DNA of 64,000 nt from Klebsiella indica (lineage in GTDB: Bacteria; Pseudomonadota; Gammaproteobacteria; Enterobacterales; Enterobacteriaceae), in contig NZ_VCHQ01000002.1 of assembly GCF_005860775.1 (NCBI RefSeq), positions 123,120 to 187,119 on the forward strand, read 5' to 3'. The notes under the pieces are model-generated. The model made no database searches. It was given only the letters and a program-made list of their open reading frames with translations, and was not told the origin of the DNA. Below are positions 8,632-17,874 of this stretch, piece after piece. Position 1 is the first letter of the stretch. Each line of letters opens with the position of its first letter. The position numbers and the translations under genes are program-made.

Positions 8632-10098
8632 TCAGAATGGGTAAGAAAGGCGCGAGTTCTGTACGCTTATCCAGTGTTCTGTCGTAAATTCGGCGATCAT
8701 CCAGTCACCGTTAAAGCGGCCCAGACCGCTGTTTTTTTCTCCGCCGAACATGCAGTAGGGATCGTCGTTAGGCGAAATGTCGTTTATGTGCGTCATTCCC
8801 GCTTCTATCTGCCGGGCAAAGCGCATGCCGCGCCCTTCATCCCGGGTGAACACCGCACTGGACAGGCCAAATTCAGTTTCGTTGGCTAATGTCAGCGCAT
8901 GTGCTTCGTTGTCGGCCTTAATGAGCGGGGCTATCGGGGCGAATTGCTCGGATTGCGCCAGATCGGCGTGGTTTGGTACATCAATGAAAACGTGCGGCGG
9001 CAGAAGACAGCCATCGGCCTCGCCGCCCAGCGCCAGCGCGATCCCAGCCTGACGGGCGGACTGAATACGCGATAACGCGGCGTTTAGTTGTTTGTGGTTG
9101 ATCAACGGGCCGATCACGGTGTCCGGCTCGTTTGGATCGCCGACTTTAAGCTGGCGCGCCCGTTCCACAAAAGCTTCCGTGAATCGTGGGTAGATGCTGG
9201 CATCGATAATAATGCGATTGCTGCTCATACAAATTTGCCCCTGGTGCAAAAAACGTCCGACGATGGCACCATCAACCGCCAGAGCGATATCCGCATCGTC
9301 CAGCACGACGCAGGGCGCATTGCCGCCCAGTTCCAGTCCGACATGCTTGAGCGTCGGCCCCGTCGCCGCCAGTTTGCCAATATGCCTGCCGACCCGCGTG
9401 GACCCTGTAAAGGAAATCAGACGAGGGACGGGATGGAGCGTGAAGGCGTCGCCAATCTCCTGCACATCGCCAATGACGACATTCAGTACACCCGTAGGCA
9501 AACCCGCCTGTTCGTAAATGCTGGCCAGCAACAGGCCGCCCGTTACCGGGGTATCTTCGGCAGGTTTGAGCACAACGGCGTTCCCCAAGGCCAGCGCTGG
9601 CGCGACGGAACGGTTTGACAGGTGCAACGGAAAATTCCAGGGGCTAATGACGCCGATAACACCCAGTGGGGAACGGTAGATTCGATTTTCCCTGCCAGGC
9701 ACATCGCTGGGCGGTATGATGCCTTGTACACGCCCCGGCAACATCGCGGCGGCGAAGGTGCAGTCGCGCGCGGATGCATATTCGATTTCGGCTTTGATTC
9801 GGGTACTGCCGGATTCCGCAATTAGCCAGTCGACGATTTCGTCATGACGCTGCTCCATGATGTGCACGACGTTAAGCAGCACGGCGCTACGGTGGGCGAC
9901 ACTCGTCCCGGCCCAGGCTTTTTGTGCGATGGCGGCACTGCGATAGGCCTCGTCAAGATCGGCCTGGCTGGCCTGGGCTATTTCGGTCAGCACTGATTGA
10001 TTAAAAGGATTGATGTCAATGAGTGGGGTGCCCGATGCGCCGGGACGCCAGTTTCCATTAATGTATTGGCCAGTGTAAGCATGTTGGTGTGTGTTCAT
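8632..10098 (-). CDS. NAD(P)-dependent aldehyde dehydrogenase, vanillin/benzaldehyde dehydrogenase-like
   Basis: The 488-residue protein is a complete ALDH-superfamily enzyme. Asn155 (SPWNFP), Lys178 (LKPAE), the FTGSTRVG cofactor turn (residues 230-237), general base Glu256 (LELGG) and nucleophile Cys290 (GQICMSSNR) are all present. The [13 protein letters not shown] active site and length resemble vanillin and benzaldehyde dehydrogenases, which turn aromatic aldehydes into acids. Its position directly upstream of a C=C-cleaving oxygenase that should make aromatic aldehydes fits that role; this is inference from context. The start is preceded by CCGGAG. A 400-base gap separates it from the divergent TetR gene, the probable regulator. 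Confidence 0.88.
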   Translation of the reverse strand: MNTHQHAYTGQYINGNWRPGASGTPLIDINPFNQSVLTEIAQASQADLDEAYRSAAIAQKAWAGTSVAHRSAVLLNVVHIMEQRHDEIVDWLIAESGSTRIKAEIEYASARDCTFAAAMLPGRVQGIIPPSDVPGRENRIYRSPLGVIGVISPWNFPLHLSNRSVAPALALGNAVVLKPAEDTPVTGGLLLASIYEQAGLPTGVLNVVIGDVQEIGDAFTLHPVPRLISFTGSTRVGRHIGKLAATGPTLKHVGLELGGNAPCVVLDDADIALAVDGAIVGRFLHQGQICMSSNRIIIDASIYPRFTEAFVERARQLKVGDPNEPDTVIGPLINHKQLNAALSRIQSARQAGIALALGGEADGCLLPPHVFIDVPNHADLAQSEQFAPIAPLIKADNEAHALTLANETEFGLSSAVFTRDEGRGMRFARQIEAGMTHINDISPNDDPYCMFGGEKNSGLGRFNGDWMIAEFTTEHWISVQNSRLSYPF

Positions 10099-10536
10099 GA
10101 TGAACTCCGGTTGCAGGTGAGATAGCGATGAACCAGCCGTGCTGCCAGCATTGTGTGCAGGCCGTTGTCAGTTTTCTGGCGGTTAAACGCGCGTTTGTTA
10201 TTGTGAGTGTGAAACTGGATAGCAGTGCGCTGCCCCGGACGTAGATAGCAAGCCCTGACCTGATGAACTGCGCATCCTGGCTAAGTTGTGGCGCAATCCA
10301 TCGCAGCAACAGGCAATCCACCAACGTGTCGGCCGATGGCTTGAAGGGTTGATTTTTTCTCACAGCACTCCTCCGTCGCGTGGTGGTGTAGTGGACAGGT
10401 ACCGGGGCCCGGTCTGGCAATGCACAGGCCGTCTCCAAAAGATAAATGAACGACTCCGTTTACTTTATTCACAGTATAGATAAAAGATCAACATTTCTGT
10501 ACCATGTCGTTCACAAATGAGGGAGCAGAAAACACA
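10099..10536. promoter_or_regulatory. Divergent promoter region between aldehyde dehydrogenase and TetR genes
   Basis: This interval separates the minus-strand dehydrogenase/oxygenase pair from the plus-strand TetR gene, so it should hold both promoters and the TetR operator. I see no convincing gene. The part closest to the regulator is AT-rich and contains TATAGAT near 10478. No clear long palindrome stands out as the operator. Confidence 0.4.
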
Positions 10537-11145
10537 ATGCGTAAAAAAACAGAAGCTCGCCGCCTGCAATTTGTCATGGCTGCCGGGAAATTATTTGTCA
10601 CTCAGGGATTTGCCTCGGTCACCATGGAAGCGATCGCTGCGGAGGCATCCAGTTCCAAAGTGACGCTGTACAACTACTTCTCATCCAGGGAAGCGCTGTT
10701 CGAGGCCTATATCATCGAGGCGGGTAAAGGCTGGGTGGAGCGTTTGCTGGATGCGCCAAAGACAAGCCAGAGTCTGTCTGACACCTTGCATCATCTGGGG
10801 ATGGCTTATCTGGATTTGGTCACTAAAGCAGATATCGTGGCGCTCAACCGGCTGATCATCGGCGAGGCGGGGCGTTTTCCGGAGCTGGCAAATTTGTTTT
10901 ATCAATTAGGGCCGAAAAAAACGTTGTTGCATATTGGCGAGGTCATCAGCGGGCTTATGGAGAAAAAGTTGCTGCGTCAGGGAGACACGCGGGCATTATC
11001 TCTGCATTTTAAAGCGCTATGTGAGGCGGGGATTGTCGAACGGATTATGTGGGGTCTGGATCCTGTTCCAGCCGATACGGCCCAACTGGAATCAGCAGTC
11101 AGCACCGCGACCGCGGCGTTTATTCAACTTTATGCGCAGCCTTAG
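10537..11145 (+). CDS. TetR/AcrR family transcriptional regulator
   Basis: The predicted product is a 202-residue repressor. The N-terminal TetR helix-turn-helix is clear: residues about 9-55 contain AAGKLFVTQGFASVTMEAIA and then KVTLYNYFSSREALFEAYI, the usual recognition-helix pattern. The C-terminal ligand domain ends in a TetR_C-like segment (GEAGRFPELANLFY). I chose ATG 10537 because GGGAG lies 11 bases upstream; ATG 10504 would add 11 residues but has no ribosome site. It is divergent from the aldehyde dehydrogenase and oxygenase genes and most likely controls them, with the aromatic substrate or aldehyde as inducer (inference). Confidence 0.85.
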   Translation: MRKKTEARRLQFVMAAGKLFVTQGFASVTMEAIAAEASSSKVTLYNYFSSREALFEAYIIEAGKGWVERLLDAPKTSQSLSDTLHHLGMAYLDLVTKADIVALNRLIIGEAGRFPELANLFYQLGPKKTLLHIGEVISGLMEKKLLRQGDTRALSLHFKALCEAGIVERIMWGLDPVPADTAQLESAVSTATAAFIQLYAQP

Positions 11146-11285
11146 GGCCGTCGCGTCAGGTATTGCGTATTGGTAATGAAAACAGGAAGCTAAATCTCCC
11201 GTTATGGCGGAATTCTCTGTCGTCACGCGGATAATGAAGTGCAATAGCCTGTGGCTAACGGCACACATTCGATACCCGTAAACCC

Positions 11286-12200
11286 CTACGGTTTAACCGT
11301 AAAAAACTGGGATTCACATTGCCGCGCAATCTCCCACAACTTATTACGGATCACCTGCTTCAGCTGCAGGGTCGATTGTGACTGAGGTCGGTCGCGTCGG
11401 CTGAGCAGCATCACCTCGAACGGCAGCGGCTGTGCTACGGGTAACAGCTTCAGTTGATCGGCATAGCGACAGGCGGTGAACAGATCGACAATCCCCACGC
11501 CACCGCCCGCCAGTACCATGTCGGCAATCACCGAGTAGGTTTTTATCGATAGCGAAACCCCAGGATTTAACCCTTTATCGCGCAACGCGCGATGCAGCAC
11601 GCGTCCCAGCGGGTCCTGGTTTTGCATCATCAGCAGGTTATTAGCGCACAGCCATTCGAGGGTGACCGGTTCGTTGTGCGGGTGAGCCAGCGGTAACAAC
11701 GCCACCATCGAAGATTGGAATAAAGGTTCCGCCAGCAGGTTTGCATCCGCCTGCTGACCAAACACCAGCGCGAAATCGAGCTGGTTGTCGAGAATGCCGC
11801 GGCACAGGGTGCTGAAGTGTTCGGTGACCAGTTCTACGCTGACCGACGCAGCCTGCTGACGCCAGGTCACCAGCGCCGGGGCCAGCACCATCTGGCCAAA
11901 AGCGTGCGCGGCGCCGACGCGTACCGTCTGCCCTTCGCCGTGCCGCAGTTGCTCCGTTAACTGGGTAATGGCTTGTAAACGTTGATACAGATCTTCCACT
12001 TCCGGCAGCAGACGCCGCCCTTCCGCGGTGACAATCATCCCCTGGGTACGCCGTTCAAACAGCGCAAAACCAAGCTGCTGCTCGGCATGATTCAACACCC
12101 GGCTGACATTTGGCTGCGACACATTCAGCAGGCGTGCCGCACCGCTGATGCTACCGGTCTGCACTATGGCCTGAAACACTTCAATATGCCGCAATCGCAT
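11286..12200 (-). CDS. LysR family transcriptional regulator
   Basis: The 304-residue protein has the LysR plan: an N-terminal winged helix (residues 1-60, [39 protein letters not shown]) and a C-terminal periplasmic-binding-like effector domain starting near residue 90. It starts four bases after the stop of the M19 dipeptidase gene, so both form one operon. That operon is divergent from the D-peptide importer operon at 13467, the usual layout for a LysR activator and its target. Likely effectors are D-amino acids or D-peptides, inferred only from the neighbours. Confidence 0.9.
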   Translation of the reverse strand: MRLRHIEVFQAIVQTGSISGAARLLNVSQPNVSRVLNHAEQQLGFALFERRTQGMIVTAEGRRLLPEVEDLYQRLQAITQLTEQLRHGEGQTVRVGAAHAFGQMVLAPALVTWRQQAASVSVELVTEHFSTLCRGILDNQLDFALVFGQQADANLLAEPLFQSSMVALLPLAHPHNEPVTLEWLCANNLLMMQNQDPLGRVLHRALRDKGLNPGVSLSIKTYSVIADMVLAGGGVGIVDLFTACRYADQLKLLPVAQPLPFEVMLLSRRDRPQSQSTLQLKQVIRNKLWEIARQCESQFFTVKP

Positions 12201-12203
12201 GGT

Positions 12204-13268
12204 TTATTCGCCCCAGGTGGCGTCGAGCACACGCAACCAGTTACCGTAACAAATCTTCTCCAGCAGGTTTTGCGTATAACCGCGTGCTGCCAGTGCCTCC
12301 ACTACCTTCGGGAAACCGGCTACGTCTTTTATATCGCCGGGCATTGTCGCGCCATCGAGGTCGGAGCCAAAGCCGACGCCATCTTCACCGACTTTCTCCA
12401 GCAGGTATTCGACATGACGTACGATAGCCTCCACGGTGGTAGGGGCGTGGCGATCGCCATCTTCACGCAGGAACGGTACGGCAAAGTTCACGCCAACAAA
12501 ACCCCGGGTTTCGGCAATCGCCGCCAGTTGACGGTCGGTAAGGTTACGCGACTGGGCGCTCAATGCATGCGCATTGGAGTGGCTTGCCACCAGCGGCGCA
12601 TTGCTGATGTCCGCCGTCTGCCAGAAGCCTTTTTCATCCATATGCGACAGATCCACCATGATGCGGCGTTGGTTACAGTCGCGTACCAGCTGCTTACCCG
12701 CTGGGGTCAGGCCATTGCCGATATCCGGCGAGGAGGGATAACGAAACGGCACACCTTCGCCAAACTGGTTCGGGCGGCTCCACAGCGGCCCAAGGGTGCG
12801 CAACCCGCTGGCGTAGAGAATGTCCAGCAGCTCGCCGTGCGTATCCAGCGCTTCCGCCCCTTCAATGTGCATTACCGTCGCCAGCACCCCTTTCGCCATG
12901 CACTCACGAATCTCCCGCACGCTGTGGCAAATCTTTACCTGACCGTTTGACGCCTGCTCAATACGCAGCAATAACGCAAGCATAGAGAAGGTCGCATCGC
13001 GTGCACTGCTGATAATTTCCTGAGGAAAATCTGAGAGATCTGGCGTACTTCTTGCAACTGACGGATGTGACGGCACCCAGGTGGCAAAAATTCCACCGGC
13101 CATATTCCCCTGGCGGATGCGGGGAAAGTCCATCTGGCCTGATGCACTGCCGTTGAAAAAGACCTTCACCGCATCGGGTTGATGGTGTTGCCACAGTTTG
13201 TTCAGGACATCGTTGTGACCATCAAAAACCGGAATGGCAATCTGCTTGGCGTTAGGTGAGTCAGACAT
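12204..13268 (-). CDS. Membrane dipeptidase family (M19) zinc dipeptidase
   Basis: The 354-residue protein is an M19 (renal dipeptidase) metallohydrolase with a TIM-barrel amidohydrolase fold. The metal ligands are all visible: His18 and Asp20 (DGHND), bridging Glu136 (HIEGAEAL), His209 (DLSHMD) and His230 (ASHSNAHAL). There is no signal peptide, so it should be cytoplasmic. M19 enzymes accept dipeptides whose C-terminal residue is D, so this one could split L-Ala-D-Glu or similar murein dipeptides. That fits the flanking D-peptide importer and D-aminopeptidases. It precedes the LysR gene by only three bases and runs opposite to the importer genes. Confidence 0.9.
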   Translation of the reverse strand: MSDSPNAKQIAIPVFDGHNDVLNKLWQHHQPDAVKVFFNGSASGQMDFPRIRQGNMAGGIFATWVPSHPSVARSTPDLSDFPQEIISSARDATFSMLALLLRIEQASNGQVKICHSVREIRECMAKGVLATVMHIEGAEALDTHGELLDILYASGLRTLGPLWSRPNQFGEGVPFRYPSSPDIGNGLTPAGKQLVRDCNQRRIMVDLSHMDEKGFWQTADISNAPLVASHSNAHALSAQSRNLTDRQLAAIAETRGFVGVNFAVPFLREDGDRHAPTTVEAIVRHVEYLLEKVGEDGVGFGSDLDGATMPGDIKDVAGFPKVVEALAARGYTQNLLEKICYGNWLRVLDATWGE

Positions 13269-13466
13269 GTTGTATCCGTTGCTTATTCAGGGGAAAGCGT
13301 AAAGCTGCCAGTTAGTAGGGCAGGATGCACCAAAACAGGGCGAGCGGCCGCACATGAAACAAAAGGTTAATGCCTGTTATTAATCCCCCCGCACGGCGGG
13401 AATGTCAAGACAAAAAAACAGCAAATGATATTTTTTTATTATAATAATCAATGGATTGGAGTTGAT
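13269..13466. promoter_or_regulatory. Divergent promoter region, dipeptidase-lysR operon versus D-peptide importer operon
   Basis: This 198-base gap between two divergent operons should hold both promoters and the LysR binding site. It includes a short inverted repeat CCCGC-ACG-GCGGG near 13388-13400 and a very AT-rich stretch just before the binding-protein start. No unique operator could be assigned. Confidence 0.4.
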
Positions 13467-15062
13467 ATGGTAACCAGAAGACGTTTTCTTGTAGGATGCA
13501 CCGCCGTACCTTTTCTTTCGTATCTCAGCCTCAATTCCGCCTTTGGCGCCACTCCGCCCAGTATGCTGGTGATGGCGATGCAATTGGATAATATGACCAG
13601 CCTCGATCCTCACGAGAGTTTCGAAGCCACTGGCGGGCAGATTTGCGGCAACCTGTATCAGAAGCTGGTGATGCCTGACCCGCAACAGCCGGATAAGGTG
13701 ATTGGCGCCCTGGCAAAAAGCTGGGAGGTCAATGCCGACAACAGCGTGTATACCTTCCATATCGACCCGACGGCCAAATTCGCCGATGGTACCCCCGTCA
13801 CCGCCGACGATGCGGCGTTCTCCATCGAACGTATCGTAAAACTGGATAAAAGCCCGGCGTTTATCATCAACCAGTTTGGCTTCACTAAAGATAACGTCAC
13901 CCAACTGGTGACCGCGAAAGACACCCATACGCTGGAGATGAAGCTGGGCGCTCCGGCGGCTGAAACCTTCCTGCTGTATTGTCTGTCGGCCACCGTCGGC
14001 AGCATTGTGTCGAAGAAAGCCTGCCTGGCAAATCAGCAGAATAACGACTTCGGCAACGCCTGGCTGAAACAGCACAGCGCGGGTTCTGGCGCTTTTACCC
14101 TGCGTACCTGGAAAGCCAGTGAAACCGTGATTCTGCAACTCAGCCCGCAGTTCGCGGACCAGAGCAAAATCAAACGCGTGATCCTCAAACACATCACTGA
14201 CCCGGCAGCACAGGCGTTAATGCTGAAAAAAGGCGACGTGGATGCGGCTTACGACCTGACCACCGAACAACTGTTACAGGTGAAAAACGACCCTGCGATC
14301 TCGCTGGTGACGCAGCCGCTTTCGGCTATCATGCTGATGTCGTGCAACACCAGTAATGAGTACCTGAAAAAACCGCAGGTGTGGCAGGCGCTAAAATGGG
14401 CGCTGGATTATGACAGCATCCAGAAGAACATTCTGTCGATGAGTTTCACCACTCATCAGAGCTTCCTGCCGAGCGGTTTCCCGGCGGCGCTGGATGATAC
14501 CCCTTTCCATAAAGACGTTGCCAAAGCCAAAGCGTTGCTGGCCGAGGCGGGCTATCCGGACGGTTTTGCCATCACCCTCGATCACTACTCGATGCAGCCG
14601 TACCCGGATATTGCACAGGCGATTCAGACCCAACTGGGTGCGATTGGCATCAAGGTATCGCTGATTGCCGCTGAGAACCGCCAGGTGTTGACCAAAATGC
14701 GCGCTCGTCAGCATCAGTTGGCGCTCACCGCGTGGGGAGCGGATTACTTCGACCCGAACTCCAATACTGAAGCCTTCTGCGTTAACACCGACAACAGCGA
14801 TAACGCGCGCAACCGCACGCTGGCGTGGCGTTGTAGCTGGTCTGACGATGAGTTCAACAAACTCACCGCACAGGCGCTGCACGAAGCCGACCCGGCCAAA
14901 CGTATCGCGCTGTATCACCAGCTTCAGCAGATGGGGCGTGAGAAGAGTCCGTTTATCTACATGATGCAGAAAACCAAAAACGTCGCCGTTGGCAAAAATA
15001 TCAGCGATGTCCACATGACCGTTCTGGAGCAGTGGCCGTATCAGCAGGTGAAAAAAGCCTGA
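13467..15062 (+). CDS. Peptide ABC transporter substrate-binding protein (SBP family 5) with Tat-like signal
   Basis: The 531-residue periplasmic binding protein opens the plus-strand D-peptide operon. I chose ATG 13467, which has GGAG seven bases upstream, over the longer frame from 13425. The N-terminus TRRRFLVG followed by a hydrophobic segment and a cut near AFGA looks like a twin-arginine signal, unusual for this family, which is mostly Sec-exported. Family hallmarks follow: NMTSLDPHESFEATGG, AKSWEVNADNSVYTFHI, a DGTPVTADDAAFSIERI segment and a GSGAFTLRTWK segment. It should bind peptides for the permease pair downstream. The DAP-type D-aminopeptidase in the same operon suggests D-residue peptides as ligands. 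Confidence 0.9.
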   Translation: MVTRRRFLVGCTAVPFLSYLSLNSAFGATPPSMLVMAMQLDNMTSLDPHESFEATGGQICGNLYQKLVMPDPQQPDKVIGALAKSWEVNADNSVYTFHIDPTAKFADGTPVTADDAAFSIERIVKLDKSPAFIINQFGFTKDNVTQLVTAKDTHTLEMKLGAPAAETFLLYCLSATVGSIVSKKACLANQQNNDFGNAWLKQHSAGSGAFTLRTWKASETVILQLSPQFADQSKIKRVILKHITDPAAQALMLKKGDVDAAYDLTTEQLLQVKNDPAISLVTQPLSAIMLMSCNTSNEYLKKPQVWQALKWALDYDSIQKNILSMSFTTHQSFLPSGFPAALDDTPFHKDVAKAKALLAEAGYPDGFAITLDHYSMQPYPDIAQAIQTQLGAIGIKVSLIAAENRQVLTKMRARQHQLALTAWGADYFDPNSNTEAFCVNTDNSDNARNRTLAWRCSWSDDEFNKLTAQALHEADPAKRIALYHQLQQMGREKSPFIYMMQKTKNVAVGKNISDVHMTVLEQWPYQQVKKA

Positions 15063-16072
15063 TGCAGTTACTGAAAAAGATCGTCAGCACCCTGAGCAGC
15101 CTGGTGCTGACGTTGTTCGGCTTGTCGGTTTTGACCTTTTTTATTGGTCGCGTGATGCCCACCGATCCGGTGCTGGCGGCGGTCGGTGATAACGCCCCGC
15201 AATCGGTAGTGGAACGCGTGCGTGCGGAAATGGGGCTGGATCAACCGCTTTACATCCAGTTTGGTCATTACCTCAATCAGCTGTTACATGGCGATCTCGG
15301 TAAATCGATTTTGACCTCCAATCCGGTCACTACCGATATCGCGCGTTTCTTTCCAGCGACCATGGAGCTGGCGACGGCGGCGATTATTATCGCCGCGTTG
15401 ATCGGCATCCCACTCGGCGTGTGGGCGGCGGTGCGACAAAGTAGCTGGGTGGATCAGACCATTCGCGTGGTGTGTCTCGCCGGCCATTCGCTGCCGGTAT
15501 TCGTGCTGGCGTTACTTAGCCTGCTGGTGTTCTACGCCGTGCTGGGCATTGCGCCGGGACCCGGCCGTCAGGACATTATCTGGCAGGATATGGTGCCGCA
15601 GGTCACCGGCTTTCTTACCATCGACTCTTTGCTGGCGGGTGAGTATGACGCCTTTCGCGATGCGCTGGCGCATATGGCCCAGCCGGTGTTGATCCTCGCC
15701 TATTTCAGCATGGCTTACATCACGCGGATGACGCGCACCTTTATGCTCAATGCCCTTAGCGGCGAGTTTGTGATCACCGCGCGCGCCAAAGGATTGTCTG
15801 CGGCGCGGGTGATCTGGCGCCACGCTTTTCCCACCGTAGCGGTACAACTGGTGACGGTACTGGCGCTGACTTACGCCGGGCTGCTGGAGGGCGCGGTAGT
15901 GACGGAAAACGTTTTTTCCTGGCCGGGGCTCGGACAGTATCTGACCACTTCGTTGATGAACGCTGATATGAACCCGGTAGTTGGCGCCACTCTGCTGGTC
16001 GGCACCGTGTATGTCGTGCTTAATCAACTGGCCGATCTTCTCTATCGACTTTGGGATCCGCGCGTAAAATGA
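15062..16072 (+). CDS. ABC transporter permease, DppB/OppB family
   Basis: A 336-residue permease with the DppB plan: a first helix near residues 10-30, then EMGLDQPLYIQFGHYLNQ and HGDLGKSI in the periplasmic part, five further helices and an EAA loop (ARAKGLSAARVIWRHAFPT). It is longer than usual because of an insert of about 25 residues around TGFLTIDSLLAGEYDAFRDA, seen in several DppB-like proteins. The ATG overlaps the binding-protein stop (TGATG at 15060-15064), so translation is coupled. An upstream in-frame ATG at 15032 lies inside the previous gene and is not preferred. Confidence 0.92.
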   Translation: MQLLKKIVSTLSSLVLTLFGLSVLTFFIGRVMPTDPVLAAVGDNAPQSVVERVRAEMGLDQPLYIQFGHYLNQLLHGDLGKSILTSNPVTTDIARFFPATMELATAAIIIAALIGIPLGVWAAVRQSSWVDQTIRVVCLAGHSLPVFVLALLSLLVFYAVLGIAPGPGRQDIIWQDMVPQVTGFLTIDSLLAGEYDAFRDALAHMAQPVLILAYFSMAYITRMTRTFMLNALSGEFVITARAKGLSAARVIWRHAFPTVAVQLVTVLALTYAGLLEGAVVTENVFSWPGLGQYLTTSLMNADMNPVVGATLLVGTVYVVLNQLADLLYRLWDPRVK

Positions 16073-16968
16073 TCTTCTTTTCTCGTGACTGGCTACTTGA
16101 TGACACGCCAGCGAACCGCCGCCAGGCGGTATGGGGCCGTCGCTATCGCCTGTGGCTCAGCCTGCGTAACAACCCGTTGGCGATGGCGGGGCTGCTGGTC
16201 ATTTTCCTGATGTTACTTCTGGCGGTGTTTGCGCCGCTGCTGACGCCGTTTGATCCAGGAACGCAGCATCTGGCTAATCGCCTTGCGGCGCCGTCATGGG
16301 CGCACTGGCTCGGCACCGATGAACTGGGCCGCGATGTCTGGACTCGAATCATCTATGGCGGACGTACCACGCTTGGTATGGTGATCGCGGTCGTGGTGCT
16401 GACCGCGCCGCTCGGCCTGCTGATTGGCTGTATCGCCGGTTATGCAGGCGGGATTGTGGACAAGGCGTTGATGCGACTGACGGATATTTTCCTCGCTTTC
16501 CCGCGCCTGATTCTGGCGCTGGCGTTTGTTGCTGCGCTGAAACCGGGCGTCGAGAGTGCGGTTCTGGCCATCGCGCTGACTGCCTGGCCGCCCTATGCGC
16601 GTCTGGCACGGGCGGAGACCTTACAGTTCCGCAACAGTGATTTTATCGCCGCCAGCCGTCTGACCGGCGCAGCGCCGTTGCGTATTATTCTGCGCCATAT
16701 CATGCCATTGTGCGTGCCGAGCCTGATTGTGCGCGTCACTCTTGACATGAGTTCTATCATTATCACCGCCGCCAGCCTCGGCTTTCTCGGTATGGGCGCT
16801 CAGCCGCCTTCACCGGAATGGGGCACGATGATTGCCACTGCGCGTCGTTTCCTGTTTAGCGAGTGGTGGGTGCCGCTGATGCCGTGCATCGCCATTTTCC
16901 TGACCTCGCTGGCGTTCAACTTTCTGGGCGACGGTCTGCGCGACGTGCTCGATCCGAAGGAGCGCTAA
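16069..16968 (+). CDS. ABC transporter permease, DppC/OppC family
   Basis: A 299-residue permease, the same length as E. coli DppC. It shows the N-terminal family helix, FAPLLTPFDPG, the LGTDELGRDVWTRIIYGGRTT signature, an EAA loop (AASRLTGAAPLRIILRHIMP) and the C-terminal GMGAQPPSPEWGTMI motif. The ATG overlaps the previous stop (ATGA at 16069-16072), and the next ATPase begins directly after its stop. It forms the channel with the DppB-like protein just upstream. Confidence 0.92.
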   Translation: MIFFSRDWLLDDTPANRRQAVWGRRYRLWLSLRNNPLAMAGLLVIFLMLLLAVFAPLLTPFDPGTQHLANRLAAPSWAHWLGTDELGRDVWTRIIYGGRTTLGMVIAVVVLTAPLGLLIGCIAGYAGGIVDKALMRLTDIFLAFPRLILALAFVAALKPGVESAVLAIALTAWPPYARLARAETLQFRNSDFIAASRLTGAAPLRIILRHIMPLCVPSLIVRVTLDMSSIIITAASLGFLGMGAQPPSPEWGTMIATARRFLFSEWWVPLMPCIAIFLTSLAFNFLGDGLRDVLDPKER

Positions 16969-17796
16969 ATGCTGGTAGAAATTGAAAATTTGCGCATTGC
17001 CTTTCGCAACCGCGCCGACACCTTTGAAGCGGTGCGCGGCGTCAGTTTTAGCGTTGGCCGGGAAAAGTTTGCCCTTGTCGGCGAGAGCGGTTCCGGCAAA
17101 TCGCTGACGGCGCGCAGCCTGATGCAACTGCTGCCAGGCAACGCGGCGGTGACGGCGGACGTCCTGCGTTTTGATGGCATCGACCTGCGCGGCGCCAGCG
17201 AAAAAGTGCTACGTCAGATCCGCGGCAAGCGCGTTGGTTTTATTTTGCAGGACCCGAAATATTCGCTCAATCCGGTGATGACGATTGGTCAGCAGATTTC
17301 CGAAGCCTGGCGCGAACATAAGGGGGGGAGCAAAAAGGCGGCGCTGCAGGCCGCGATTGGCTTGCTGGAACAGGTAAAAATCCGCGATCCCGAATCGGTG
17401 GCGAAACGCTATCCACATGAAGTTTCTGGTGGGATGGGCCAGCGGGTGATGATTGCCATGATGCTGGCGCCGGACCCGGAGTTGCTGATTGCGGATGAAC
17501 CTACCAGTGCGCTGGATGCCACGGTACAGGCGGAGATCCTCAAACTGATTGACGACCTGGTGTCTGCTCGTGGCATGGGACTGATCCTGATCAGTCACGA
17601 TCTGCCGCTGGTGTCGCATTTTTGCGATCGCGTGGCGGTGATGTATGCCGGGCGTATCGTCGAACAGTTAGCGGCCGGACAACTGCAACAGGCGCAGCAT
17701 CCCTATACCCGCGGGTTGCTGGCCTGCCTGCCGTCGCTGCGCCATCCGCGCGATCGATTACCGGTGCTGCAGCGTGATGCGGCGTGGCGGGATTAA
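16969..17796 (+). CDS. Peptide ABC transporter ATP-binding protein, DppD-like
   Basis: A 275-residue ATPase with Walker A GESGSGKS (near residue 43), Q-loop in FILQDPKYSLNPVMT, a signature read as VSGGMGQR (V for the usual L), Walker B LLIADEPTSALD and switch His in ISHDLPLV. The oligopeptide-type C-terminal motif appears as QHPYTRGLLACLPSL. It is the first of two separate ATPases in this operon, in contrast to the fused ATPases of the other two importers in the window. Its start immediately follows the permease stop. Confidence 0.9.
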   Translation: MLVEIENLRIAFRNRADTFEAVRGVSFSVGREKFALVGESGSGKSLTARSLMQLLPGNAAVTADVLRFDGIDLRGASEKVLRQIRGKRVGFILQDPKYSLNPVMTIGQQISEAWREHKGGSKKAALQAAIGLLEQVKIRDPESVAKRYPHEVSGGMGQRVMIAMMLAPDPELLIADEPTSALDATVQAEILKLIDDLVSARGMGLILISHDLPLVSHFCDRVAVMYAGRIVEQLAAGQLQQAQHPYTRGLLACLPSLRHPRDRLPVLQRDAAWRD

Positions 17797-17813
17797 TGCC
17801 GCATCCAGGTATT

Positions 17814-17829
17814 GCGCGATTTATCGCGC
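17814..17829 (+). other. Small perfect stem-loop between the two ATPase genes
   Basis: GCGCGA (17814-17819) pairs with TCGCGC (17824-17829) around a TTTA loop, inside the 78-base gap between the two ATPase genes. No T-run follows, so it is not a terminator. It may stabilise the upstream message or modulate the second ATPase, which lacks a strong ribosome site. Confidence 0.4.
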
Positions 17830-17874
17830 GGGTTGCAATGCAGGGGGCGGATTTTAGCTCAACAGGCAAAATAC

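Noticed and set aside
7560..8687. 375-codon plus-strand frame over the oxygenase gene
   Set aside because: It lies antisense to a protein with all four iron histidines and shows no domain or ribosome site.
10058..10438. 126-codon minus-strand frame in the TetR-dehydrogenase gap
   Set aside because: No recognisable domain, and it overlaps the dehydrogenase start; the gap is better explained as a promoter region.
11982..12950. 322-codon plus-strand frame over the LysR and dipeptidase genes
   Set aside because: It spans two well-supported genes on the other strand and is rich in His and Arg, as antisense frames of such genes usually are.
13467..13502. LVGC in the binding-protein N-terminus as a lipobox
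   Set aside because: The cysteine is only 11 residues from the start, too early for a lipoprotein signal; the hydrophobic segment follows it.
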